Shown: piece by piece, positions 11,701-22,395 of the stretch
Layout of the letters: each line of letters begins with the position of its first letter
Position numbering within the stretch: the stretch's first letter is position 1
NCBI GenBank assembly: GCA_028752905.1
Contig: JAQNBH010000003.1
Span: forward strand, 4,148,204 to 4,212,203
Direction of reading: 5' to 3'
Length of the DNA stretch: 64,000 nt
DNA from: Cladorhizidae sp. MBARI D1340-BT2
Taxonomy: Eukaryota; Porifera; Demospongiae; Poecilosclerida; Cladorhizidae
Made by a program: the position numbers and the translations under genes
Notes under the pieces: model-generated
What the model was told of the DNA's origin: nothing
Databases searched by the model: none
Seen by the model: the letters and a program-made list of their open reading frames with translations, nothing else

Positions 11701-12147
11701 GTTTGTGTTTTCCCCCCCTCAATTCTTTAAATCAAATTGCTGTATATATGATGAAAAACCAACTATTATTTATTACACATAATAGTAAAATATTAACAGT
11801 GAAATATAACAAGATCAAATAATGGCCCTAGATCTACAAGGTCCCATGAGAAGTCAAGTCTCAGTGCTTGGCAAGGGCACTTGTTAGAGCAGAGCTATCA
11901 AATGTCTGTTGTTTGGCCATTCCAGTTGATCCTTAGCATAGAAAATTGCTTGTGAACAAGTTATTGCTAGCTTCCCAGCGTCTAATACAATAATGTAATT
12001 TTACTGAGTTGCTGCTTCCATACAGAATGTCACTTCTCTCTCAAAGAAAAACAATGAAACAGAAGTCTAGCACGCACCGTCAATTTTTGGGGTCCAAAAT
12101 GGCGGCCGCCGCTCAGTTGGCACTACTCTTATATATACAGGGACTCT
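8712..12147 (+). mobile_element. P-type (THAP) DNA transposon, 3436 bp
   Basis: Terminal inverted repeats of 29 bp are perfect: 8712-8740 begins AGAGTCCCTGTATATATAAG and 12119-12147 is its exact reverse complement. Subterminal inverted repeats of about 19 bp (CCATTTTGGACCCAAAAT near 8769; GGTCCAAAATGG near 12091) are also present. The interior encodes a THAP-domain plus P transposase gene, now broken. The insertion is private to unit 1. Perfect ends with a decayed gene suggest recent mobility, possibly driven from elsewhere in the genome. Confidence 0.93.
8818..11697 (+). pseudogene. P-element/THAP9-like transposase, broken
   Basis: Exon model from sequence: 8818-8970, 9264-9477, then 9546 onward, with GT-AG introns of 293 bp (pyrimidine tract before 9263) and 68 bp. 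Exon 1 starts MPSCSAVGCTNRAERGVRLF and splices in frame to EEHFDEQQFE, giving the C2CH pattern of a THAP DNA-binding domain; AVPTIF follows. A Lys/Glu-rich coiled coil (about 9616-9705) precedes the catalytic part. Acidic motifs: LTLDEMSI, then TSDMGASNRATW, then GQDCLENLF, matching the D, D and E regions of P transposases. Breaks: TAG at 8950-8952 inside the THAP domain, TAA at 9953-9955, and a frameshift near 10300. The last frame, 10345-11697 (450 residues), is otherwise open. Inactive as read unless the breaks are assembly errors. Confidence 0.9.
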
Positions 12148-12664
12148 AGGCACAGCTACCTAGCAGGATATGTGGAGAATTAGGCCGAAAGTGATCTCAC
12201 ATCCTTAGAGGCAAGTGCAAGTGTGCACATATCGTGAATACAATTATGAAGTTATAGGAATTTGTTCACAAAATGTTGTTGTACTAGCAACGGAGTACTA
12301 TAACATGGAATCACATTGCATCACTTGAATAGACCAATTTGTTTGCTATGCTTTGGTAGACATGTAGATGAGTTCCATTTGTGTCCAGCAACAAATTGTT
12401 TCAGCAAGAAGATTGAGGCATTGAGGAGCTACCCTGGTGGGATGTACCCTACGGGTCTTACAGGGACTTGAAGGCCAGGGAGAACACCTGGAAGCAAGTG
12501 ACTGGGATAGTAAAACGACAACAACAACTGTTTCCATAGCTACCTCATTGTTATACCTACAGCTGTGTTTTAGCATAGCAAATCAATTTTAAATAGTTCG
12601 AAATGAAGCAATGTGACTTGAAGCAGAGGATATTGTGAACTGCTTGAAGCAGCGCACATGGATG

Positions 12665-12688
12665 CACACACACACACACACACACACA
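12665..12688. repeat. CA microsatellite
   Basis: An uninterrupted run of about 12 CA dinucleotides. The orthologous positions in units 2 and 3 (about 32936 and 54590) carry only a few repeats, so it has expanded here. Confidence 0.9.
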
Positions 12689-13068
12689 GTAAACTTCACA
12701 CGACTGTACCCATGTAGTCCACTTCCAGTTACTGATCCTTTACCATTTGAAATCGTACCTGCCAACGCCTCAATCTTAATTTAAAAAATATTTTTACTTG
12801 AATGAATATTTTTTTGCTTGATAATGATTACAGCGATCAACAGCTACTACAGTCACCCAAACAATATCACTGGAAGTATTGTTAGCACTAGTCTTACAAA
12901 GGCTGTGTGTGTTGCACTCCATGCATTATCACTGGAGGTATTGATAGTACTAGTCTTACAAAAGCTGTGTGTGTTGCATGACTAAGCAAGTATGCTGGGA
13001 TGGTTTTGAAGCATTCCTGATCCACATAAAGTTTAAGGGATAACAGGCTCACTGACTGCTTGTGTTCA

Positions 13069-13097
13069 GGGGGGGGGGGGGGGGGGGGGGGGGGGGG
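13069..13097. repeat. 29-nt G homopolymer
   Basis: GTTCA is followed by 29 consecutive G, then AGGGGACAAG. Orthologous positions in units 2 and 3 have only 7 G. It could form a G-quadruplex or be a sequencing or assembly artefact. Confidence 0.85.
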
Positions 13098-15047
13098 AGG
13101 GGACAAGTGCCAGGAAGATGTGGTTTCATAACCTTGTGGTAACGACTTTTGGAGCTCCATAGATTCTGCTATATGAAATTGAGCTCCAATCTCTGTGAAC
13201 ACTCTCTTGATATTAATTGCATAAGTATAAAGTTACATGTAGCCCAAATAAGGGTACTGTACCTCTAAAACCTGAGTGTCTGGAATTAGCTGTAGTTGTG
13301 GTTCCTTTGGAAGTGCTAGCCAATTGAAATTGTTGTCTGTGGCTAGTCCTCTCTACAACACATGTTGATTTAGGCACTAAAACATAACGAATTAGCAAGC
13401 GTGAGGTGCAGGGGAAAAATCATCCGTCACCGAGATGATTATGCCGTGATTTTTAGGTGTGGCTAATCAGAATTAGTAGAGGGGGGGGGGGGGGGATCAG
13501 TGGTCGAGTTGAATACTTGTGTTCCCATACCAAGTTGGTGTCAAGTTCACATTGCAACCCTAGACATCTAGTACATTATACATGACTATCAATGGGGCAG
13601 CAGTGCTGATCACACATCATACACCTTTCTCATGAAGGGTGTGGCAAATCTACACCAGCCAGTGCTAGTTAACCCAATGGTGGGTGGAGTTTCATTGACA
13701 ACACACAATGAGGTGTGTAAGTCTTACTAACGTCCTTCCATTGACCTTGTCAAATGAACCCATCCATATGCAGAAATAGTATTCTTTGAAAGGACACAGT
13801 TTCTACGGATCAAAATTAATGTCCTTCTCCTAGGCAATAGTCCCAAGGCATTTAATTAGAATCCATCATGCGAACAGGCAGGACGGCAAGCAACAGAGAA
13901 GGGTGTGGCTTCCACTATAAAGTCCTGCAAATAATTCTCTTTTCTAGTCACTCCCTGCAAATATTTAACCTCTCGAAAATATCCCGCCCCAGGTGGTAAT
14001 CTCATAGCCCAGCAGGCAAGGTCTTCCCAAGAAAGCAGAATGTCAGCCGACAATGATCTACCCAATCAGTTATCGAGGAAAACATTACTAGGCAATAGGA
14101 TACCACTTGACACCCATCCCTCCCACATACACACACACACAGCAGACCAACATGATCTTTGATTTTGACAGTGTTACACAAAGTGGTCAAAATAAGGTTA
14201 AGAAAATACCTTCCACTCAACCGGAGGTTATTTAGCCACAACTCTCATAAAGCTGACTCTCTGATCTGCTACACATAAGCAATTGTGATATAAAAAGTTG
14301 ATTGGTCAATACTGAAAACAAACATGAAGCTCAAAGCAAACCATGAAACCACCCAAAAACATCTTGGTCTAGCACACCAGATGTTCATTTGGGTCTGGTA
14401 ACTCAACACTTTTGTACACAGGGAAGTTTCATCATAAGCCCCCCAACCTAAGAAAATACCCTAATAGACTGTATGATGAATGAGCCCTCTTAACCAATCA
14501 CATTGTGGTGTCTATTTCCAGGGAAAGTCAGTGCCACTAGCAGCAGTAAAACGTCCTCCAATGGTGTGTGGTATTTTACAATAGACAAATTTGGCTACAA
14601 ACTGATGGCTACAATACCAATAAATTCTGTTTCGTCTAGCTCATGCAAGAAATGATATCTTAGTTAGGCACAAGAACTTTGACACAAGAACTTTGACAAA
14701 CTCAACCTGGCTCAGTTAAACTCTCAATGCTGAAAACACAACCAAGTTCTATTCCTGGTCTTTGTCCATAACAAGGCAACTCTCCAAAGTTGAACACCAA
14801 GAAATTAACTTGACTAGTACTTATCACAAATAACCATTGGCCTTAACAGGCTCAGCAATATCAAGATTAAATCATCAAGTTCACATGGGGAAGACCGCTA
14901 TACATTTATGGCCTAAGGATTGTAGCTGTAGCAAAAGCCTAGCTGATTAGCTACAGTAATTATTTACCTGGATTCTTCTTACTCTTCGTCTAGAGTACTA
15001 TGTCCCATTATCCATACCTGTACCGGTAAACACTGATGATAGGTCTA

Positions 15048-15245
15048 TTACACTTCTACATTTAACCAGAAATCATATAATCTAGCGAGCGCCCTTGATA
15101 AATTAACATCCGCCCGAGCAACAACGTACGCGCTCCGGAAACCACGCCTATGGTCGTACTCTTGGGTGGGGGGGGATGCATAGGACGTCTTCAAGAAACA
15201 TCGTTTGGGCATTCCTCCCTCAGAAGCTACTGCCATCTGTTCCAA
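15048..15245 (-). other. Weak minus-strand open frame, function unknown
   Basis: A 65-residue frame (MEQMAVASEGGMPKRC ... VNLSRALARLYDFWLNVEV). Part of it (VVARADVNLSRAL) aligns with a differently ending frame in units 2 and 3, which finishes with a run of Glu residues before the stop (35189-35191). Indels change the ending between units. It may be the decayed 5' or 3' exon of an unrecognised gene, or chance. I recognise no domain. Confidence 0.2.
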
Positions 15246-15990
15246 AGGCTATCAATTAAATTGTGGAAGGGCAATGCCACACTATGGATCCGCCTCCTCC
15301 CAATTCGATCCTGGTTGTTTGTACAGTTTTGTCTCATCCACTTTTGTATCGATAAAAAAAAATCAACTGTCAACTCTGGTACTGCATTCCTCAATCGCAT
15401 TCCTCAATCGACCGCGCTGTCTTTTTGTCGCGTTGGTGTATTGGAACTTTTAGTAGCTTGTTTTTACCACGCTACGGTGTGACCTCACACTTAGTGGTGA
15501 GCCAACGCTTCTATGCGTCTAGTGCAAGAAGCCATCAACTTCCATTTAGACATAAATGACTCAAACTAGTTACTATAACAAAATTACCCTTTCATAACAA
15601 AACCAATGTCTTAAATTGTGTGGGCTTATATTTAAGTTGCTATGGCAACATCTCATGAATATTGATCTGATCAATTGGACCCTTTTATTTTTGTTTCTTA
15701 TGATTTCTCTAATTCTGTTAGTATACAAGAATTGAAATTTAGTATCTGATTACTTTCCACCACTCCACCAAATGAAATGTTAATTTTACATTAACCCTTT
15801 TTCATTCTAAAAACTAGGGGGTGGAGTTTGATAAAAGGCAATTAGTAATTTTAAGGCAATGAGTTATGTTGGAGTTATAAATTCACTAATTCACTAAACA
15901 TCTGTAAAGTAAAAAAAAATTATAGCTCTGTTTCAGGAACACAACGATGCAATTTATATAATTTCACAGCATCTTCTTCTTCAACACCTC
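15246..15990. other. Non-coding sequence before hAT insertion
   Basis: Aligned with 35560-36362 and 57210-58019. Moderately GC-richer near 15080-15300, AT-rich afterwards. No gene recognised. Confidence 0.5.
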
Positions 15991-18527
15991 AGGGGGGGGG
16001 GGGGGGGAGGGGGCGGCCGCCTGACCAATATTTTGGACCAACTGTCTGTATCTTGTGTTAATAATTATGGAACTGGTGCATTGTTTACTTAAAATAGTCC
16101 TTACATGTGGCCAGTCACTAGCTGTATTTAAAATTAACACCCACTTAACCAGTCATTTATTGTTACATGAGATGATGATGTCACTGAGTGACTTGTTTAA
16201 TGGTGCATGCACACTGCCAGAGCAGGTAAGCACTGAGCACATGGCAATCATTAGCTTTGATTGCTTGACAGTCTTTCTCTGTGTGTAATCAGTCACCATG
16301 GCTTCAAATTCTGCCTCACTGACAGCTAACACTAGCTTTCCAGAGCAGTTCCAACCAAGAAGTAGTTTTAAGTTCCCAAAGAAGAGATATGGAAAATATG
16401 AAAGATCATTCAGAGCTGAGTGGTGTCAACAGTATTCCTGGCTTCATTATGATGTACCACTTGATTCTGCTTTTTTTAACCTAAGTATGAGGGCTGAACA
16501 TGAAGGGAAGTTCTTGGAAAGCACTAAGAGAGAGCCATCCTTTCTTAGCAAAGGTTACACAAATTGGAAAGAAGCAACATCCTCGTTATATAGAAACACC
16601 AGACCAGTGCTTGTCATCTGGAGGCACTTGAAGCTGTAATCACACTCCCCAAACAGATCATTGGTGATATTGGTGAAGTATTGAGCAAAGAAAACAAGGA
16701 AGTGAAGGCAGTCAATAGAAAAATGCTTTTAACTGTTTTAGAGAATATTAAGTTCCTTGCTCGCCAGGGATTGCCACTAAGGGGTAGTCATGGCCAGGAG
16801 ACTGAAAGCAATTTTATCCAACTGTTACTCCTGCGAAGTTTAGATCGTCCCGAAATTCTTGCATGGATTGATAAGAAAACTAACAAGTATACTTCGCATG
16901 ATATTCAGAACGAATGTCTGCAGATTATGGCAAACAAGATTATCCGGGAGGTGAGTCAAAACATTCGTGAGAGTAACTGCTTCACTATCATGGCTGATGA
17001 ATGTATTGATATAGCAATTCACTATTTGCATTAGGTGGGTTGATGATGATCTTCAAGATCATGAAGACTTCATTGGTCTCTATGAAGTAAACAGCATTTG
17101 CCATAGATTCCGACACTCTCTTCCATGCCATCAAAGATACTATACTTCGGATGCCAGGTCTCAGTATCTCTCAGTGCCGAGGCCAATGTTATGATGGTGC
17201 ATCTAATATGAGTAGCATCAGGAATGGTGTATCGGCAAAGATACTTTCGGAGGAAAAGCGTGCAGTCTACACACACTGCTATGGGCATGCTCTAAATTTG
17301 GCTCTCAGCAGTACTATAAAGCAATCCAAGGTGTGCAATGATGCCCTAGAAACAGCTTTTGAGATTTGTAAGCTGATAAAGTATTCTCCAAAGTGAAATG
17401 CTGCGTTTGATAGAATAAAGCTTGAAAATCGTGATGAAGATACTCCCATGGGCATACGAAAAATTTGCCCTACCTGGTGGACCGTTCGAGGTGAATCGAT
17501 CAGCAGTATAATTGAGAATTACACCATTTTAAATCAGTTGTGGGATGAATGTTTAGAGAAAAGATTAGACCCAGATGTAAAAGGAAGAATAATTGGAGTG
17601 AAAACACAAATGGCCAAGTTTAATTTGCTGTTTGGTCTGCATCAGAAGCGCAATTTATTGCGAATCATACAGTCAAAACCTTAAAAGCAATGAGGAGTGA
17701 TGAGATGTCTGAGCTATTTTATAAGCATGTTCAATGTTTATGTGTTATAACACACGTTGAAGAGCCCTCATTGCCAAGGAAAAGAAGAGCAGGTTCGAAG
17801 TGGGTGAAGGAGATGGTTACCACAGTCCTACAGTTGAAAATCACTATCGCAACTCTATTTTGAAGTACTGGATTTTGCTATTTCAAGCATTCAAGATCGT
17901 TAAGATCAGCCAGGGTATGCTGTCTACCAGAACCCTGAGGAAGTGTTAATGAAAGCAGTTAATAGAAAGGACTACTCAACTAACTTGCAAGCTGTCATTG
18001 ACTTATAATTATGGTGATGACTTCAATGAGAGTGAGCTTTCAACACAATTGCAAGTCTTCAGTTCAAGCTTTCCCAGGAATGAACAAAGCAAGATTATCA
18101 CTCTACACGAAATTCTACATTTTCTGCAAGGTCTCTCTAAAGGTCAAAGGGTTTTTTACAAGCAAGTTTGCTGGATAGCCCGTCTGATCCTTGTTTTGCC
18201 TTCTACAAATGCGGCCAGTGAAAGAAGCTTTTCTGCTATGAAGCGAGTGAAGACCTACTTACGTAGTACAATGAGTCAGTCAACCAAGGTTGAACCATAT
18301 TATAACTCTAAATATCTACAAGGATATGTTGGATAAAGTAGACCTTACCGATATTGCCAGTGAATTTGTTTGTGGTAGTGACACAGACTTCGAATCTTTG
18401 GTAGCTTTAAATAAACTCATGACTCACTGTAATTTATTAGTATTTCTTTGTCATTGAAAGTAGTTCTGTTTTCATGTTCTCCCTAAATTTTTGCCTGACC
18501 AATACAAAATAGCTTCCTCCACCACTG
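15991..18527 (+). mobile_element. hAT transposon with TTF/ZMYM-type transposase
   Basis: Bounded by CACCTC at 15985-15990 and again at 18528-18533. The empty site in unit 3 (CACCTCCTGTTTTT at about 36357) has one copy. The right end, read inward, begins CAGTGGTGGAGGAAGCTA, a typical hAT terminus; the left end CAGGGGG... is blurred by an expanded G run (about 15992-16007). The flanking duplication is 5-6 bp rather than the usual 8. About 2.5 kb long, private to unit 1. Confidence 0.85.
16298..18336 (+). pseudogene. hAT (ZMYM1/TTF-like) transposase, multiply frameshifted
   Basis: Consecutive open pieces lie at 16298-16639, 16681-17034, 17151-17396, 17448-17684 and 17998-18336 in changing frames. 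The first holds a TTF-type region (FPKKRYGKYERSF ... WLHYDV ... SKGYTNWKEAT), but the expected metal-binding Cys residues are replaced (FFNLSMRA). The second ends with the catalytic-type IMADECIDIA. The third has QCYDGASNMSS and THCYGHALNLALS, and the fourth CPTWWTVRGESI. The last has the hAT dimerisation block (LVLPSTNAASERSFSAMKR). The order fits a full-length transposase; at least four frameshifts or stops make it dead. Confidence 0.9.
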
Positions 18528-18533
18528 CACCTC

Positions 18534-20230
18534 CTGTTTTTCCTTCACGGTACGCACGATGATATTACCTCACTCTTCTATAATACTTATAATACTTTTA
18601 TCACCTCGAGATTAACTGAATCCAAGGCTGGTTGAATGATTTTCTCCAGTGCTCCAAATATATAATCACAGTTAGTACCGTTTTGCCTGATCCCAAACCC
18701 GTTCAATAGGGTTTAACTCACAATTGTATTTTGGAACGAAAATACACCTGTGCTTGTGACTGGAAACCAACTCCTCCACTTGAGTTTTCTGGGTCTTAAA
18801 ATCATGCATGCTTTCCAGGACTTCATCTCAGTTTTGACCATGCCAGTAGTATCGTAAGCCCTTTGGTTGGCCACTTGCTGTAGTCATCACTTGCATCACT
18901 CCATCCCAAGTATGTGTTTCGCCTCTTGGTTGCTTGCCACCATCACTTACATTCATCCTGTGTGCATTTAACGCATCGTCAGCATAAACAGTGTGTCCTG
19001 AGCTTTGGTCAAGATAAAAGTTATTGAGTGTGTTTCACTTTTCAACTGCATTTTCCAATTGGATCAGAAACTTTTCACGGTTCCAGTATCCTTCAGATTG
19101 GGCCCCATACTTGAACAAAACCCTGGAAGCTCTTGGAATGGCTGGATAAATTGGCTTTGCTCACTCACATTCTTCCTCATTGAGCTGTAGATAACCATGA
19201 TGCTCAGTAATAAAGTAACTCAACATAATCCCACGTCCAATTGATTTGGGTCGAATGTGGTGAATGAAAAGTGGACTCATCGTTGTAAATAAGCACAAAC
19301 TTTCTTAAGACAGTACTGGAACCTACATTTTATTCCAATTTCCCATCCCTACACTCTGGTTGTGGCAAATGTATGCCAATAACCTCAATTTTTCGTAAGT
19401 ACATCTTGCTGTACTCAATTACATCTTCCCTCTCGTGACCATCGACGTACACACCCTTACGGTAAGATGTAGGATCGAAGCCTAGATAATGTAGCCACTT
19501 TCAAGCAGTGCGAGGAATTATGCTACGAGGAAAGCCAGGAGGGAGATGAGAGCAGGGAAGCAAATCATGGTTAACCCAGGCAGAAAATTTAGCAGTTGTC
19601 ATGGTTGGTTGACATTTTTCATAGGCAGTTTGCCACAACCATGTCAGTGCTTTCGAGAGACATTCCTCATCATCCAATACAGAGGGCCACTTGTGCTTTC
19701 CTCTTAGAAAATCAGCAAATTCTCCCTTGTTATTGTAAAAATAATTCCTCCATTGATCGAATCGAGTGGTTAATGAACCCTACCACAAATCCTGCTTCAT
19801 TAGCAGCTGCTCTACATTTGTCAGTCCAAATCTTGCTATAAAGAATGGGTCTCTAGTCAGCTAAAGTCTGTCCAGAAAATGTTTGCTATCATTCTTATGG
19901 ACACTTTCAGGATAAGCTGTTACTTCTTCTTCTGTAAAGGTATGGTTGTCAGAGAAGCTATCACTGTCACTCTCTTCATCGATGAATAAACTAATGGAAG
20001 CACAAATGAGTTGCCCAAGGGATAGAAATTTGGACTGTATTGATCCAATGAAATTGTGGTTGTCCCAGCTTATGACCTAGGTATAGGTTGACTCACTTCT
20101 TGAAGAAGTGTTGTTTCTGATTCAGACTCCAATTCAGGCAACTGTGTCACAGCTGTCCTTGAAGATTCACTCATATTGGTCATATATAGCGCTTTAGCAG
20201 CTCTCATACTCTTAGCTCAGGCTATCTGAT
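18534..20230 (-). pseudogene. DDE-superfamily transposase, full-length but decayed (unit 2)
   Basis: Reading the minus strand, the motifs appear in order: WL-x-LGF (about 19490), KGVYVDGHERED (about 19421-19462), NDESTFH (about 19275), KSIGRG in units 3/4, then DDALNAHRMN (about 18960), and ELNPIERVW-x-QAKRY (about 18690-18720). This order and wording match a transposase lineage common in fungi and some invertebrates, with acidic residues in DEST, DDAL and NPIE as likely metal ligands. I am unsure of the superfamily name. Stops and frameshifts interrupt every part. No terminal repeats were found. Confidence 0.75.
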
Positions 20231-20722
20231 TCATCCATTTGGGCTTTTTTTTTGCTAGTTCGGTTACCGTGGAAACAGGCAGCGCCCATTTTCGCAATCA
20301 ATGGCACACCAAGTGTTCGCAAGTTATTCGCGCCGCGCGAGTTAAAATGGCTATCCGTCCTTCTTCACCTCGTAATCAGACCAAGGTGGAAAATCATCAA
20401 AGAAAATGGAAGGGTCGAAATGGAAGGGTCGAAAGTTGTCGAGTCTTGAGAAAAGGGTCGTAGGTTATCTGGGTTTTGAAACGGTGTAGGTTATCTGATG
20501 GGGATTGTGAGTTATGGCATGGCTCTTGTGTGTGTCATGCCTACCCATGGTTATTCTCACACAGACTTGATACAGAGTAGAATACTTCAGGGTTTGTCAT
20601 TTGTCCCCGTTCATGTCTCATTCTTCTTAGAGCTTTCAGGTCCAATGGCTAAGTGGGAAAGATAGACATCCACAGACACAAAAAAGTAAGTGTTAAGTTA
20701 ATAAAACAAGGAGAGGTGTTGT

Positions 20723-20911
20723 ATGCATCAGGTTGATAGATGTGAGCTATGTAATGAAGGTGTTGTGGAAGATATTGTGCATTTCTTGTTGTACTGCGGA
20801 GAGTTTGCCGTTGATCGAGGAAGATTATTGAACATGGTCAAGGGCATTGAAGGGTCTGTGGAGTGCATGGTAGAATGGAGAAATAAAGACAGTGGGCCTA
20901 ATATTGGGTAG
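20723..20911 (+). pseudogene. LINE zinc-binding (zf-RVT-like) remnant, unit 2
   Basis: Same 62-residue frame as at 2252, with small changes (CELCNEG instead of CELCDEG; PNIG instead of RNIG). The Cys and His spacing is intact. No upstream reverse transcriptase. Confidence 0.5.
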
Positions 20912-22317
20912 ACAAGTATATAGCAGGGGTGAAGGAAGAGGTGTTAGGTATATAGGGTAGACAGAATTGTTAAGGGAAATGAGCTAAAGTGGTGGGAGAA
21001 GAGGAAATACTTGATGTTTGGCACCTAGTGTTATTTTTTATATCTTGGGCACCTCCTCCCATCCCAATCACAAAAACTCTCTTTTTCACAACTTTTCTTC
21101 AGTCGATTTTGTCATTTATTGTTTGTATATAATTATGTACTTAATGACGGCCCATCTCAAGGCTAAACAGAACAATTATGCCAATCTGGAGAATTCTTCC
21201 ATTTAGTCTCACTACAGTTAGTTTCAACTCGGTATGTTTTGGATTCTCTCCTTTCTCATGAATATGACTGAATTGCCGAGGCTGGAAAACTAGAGAATTT
21301 CTTTTTGCTCCTTTAACATAATCTTAAGGGGGGACTATGCGTCAAAACCACATAATAGTTGTACCTATTTCTAATTGTCATAACTTTTTTTCTCTTTCGT
21401 CTACACAAGTATTTATCATACCAAAGTCTTTATTATTCTGTGTTTGTTTTTATAAAGTGTTAATACCTCTATATACATAATTTTCTCAGAAGATACATGC
21501 AGAAACATCGAGGTGACTCCAAGATATTTGTGGCAGACCTAGCTGCCTAACGATTTGAAGTCATTTACTCATAATTGGTGTGTGGCTTGCTAAGGAGTGT
21601 CTCAGTGATATCCATGGAGCAAAGTTACCATGTGTTGTCATGTTGATTAGTTACACACTTACAGAGTCTGAAAAACAGATAAAAACTAGAGGGCACCTCT
21701 TCTAACCACCATCTCTTGGCAATCCTTGCAGTAAACAAAAATCTGATTCATGGTTATCACAGCTTACTAAAAGAGCTCTAAAATGACATACATAGCCAAA
21801 AAAATGAGCAAACGGTTTTAAAGTTATTCTCGCAACAAGAAATATTTCCATTAATTGTGGGAATAAGCATTCCAAGTTTGGAAAACGAAATGTTTGAGTT
21901 ATTTAGCACTGAAATAACTTGACAAAATATGTTCTTTTACAAGTTTTAGCAATTCCTTGATCTGTTTTTTTTTACTTCCGTGACTCTTGGGTTTTTCTGT
22001 GCCTATATCTACATGTAAGAAAGAAAAATATGATGAAAATTGTTAAGGAATTTGTCTTTACAGCTGAATGTTTGTGCATGTCAAAGAAATGTATGATGAA
22101 GTAGATCCACCATAACTTTGAAAGAAGCATCCTATGTCTCTAAAACTTTGGAAATAGCAAGTAGATAGATGCAACAACAGTTTGAACTGATTTCATGTGT
22201 AGTCGCCAGGGGTGTGTGTGGGGGGAGGGGGGGGAACGTACGTCAGCACCACCAAAGTATTATAACTTTTGTTGTATATGCAGGTCATTTTATTCCCTAT
22301 TTCCTTATGCTTTGTTC

Positions 22318-22389
22318 CTAATGATATGTTGAATGTCTCTGCAGACATATTTTCTGGGAAGATACATCAAGATCCCTAAATAAGTTGGC
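22318..22389. repeat. 72-bp tandem repeat, first copy
   Basis: CTAATGATATGTTGAATGTC ... CCTAAATAAGTTG occurs here and again at 24228-24299 with few changes (TTCTGGG versus TTCTCGG). The second copy begins at 22390 but is interrupted after six bases by the nested hAT. Confidence 0.85.
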
Positions 22390-22395
22390 CTAATG

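Larger units (their letters stand above)
12148..15047. other. Unit 1 non-coding tail
   Basis: Matches 32384-35270 and 54027-56930 in units 2 and 3. It contains a CA microsatellite (12665-12688), a 29-G run (13069-13097) and a second long G run (about 13480-13494). A roughly 60-bp tandem duplication lies at about 12860-12980 (repeating ATCACTGGAAGTATT and GGCTGTGTGTGTTGCA). No convincing coding sequence. Confidence 0.6.
955..18533. repeat. Tandem unit 1 (left-truncated)
   Basis: First visible copy of a large tandem unit. Shared blocks recur at fixed order: the DDE remnant (about 955-1690, also 18534-20230, 36363-38030 and 58020-59700), LINE zinc-finger remnant, GCNT gene, 63-bp minisatellite and non-coding tail. 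Unit 1 carries two private insertions (8712-12147 and 15991-18527). It lacks the fold-back, deleted hAT, TTAA and LTR elements present in later units. Its homology starts inside the DDE remnant, so it begins truncated. Confidence 0.85.
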
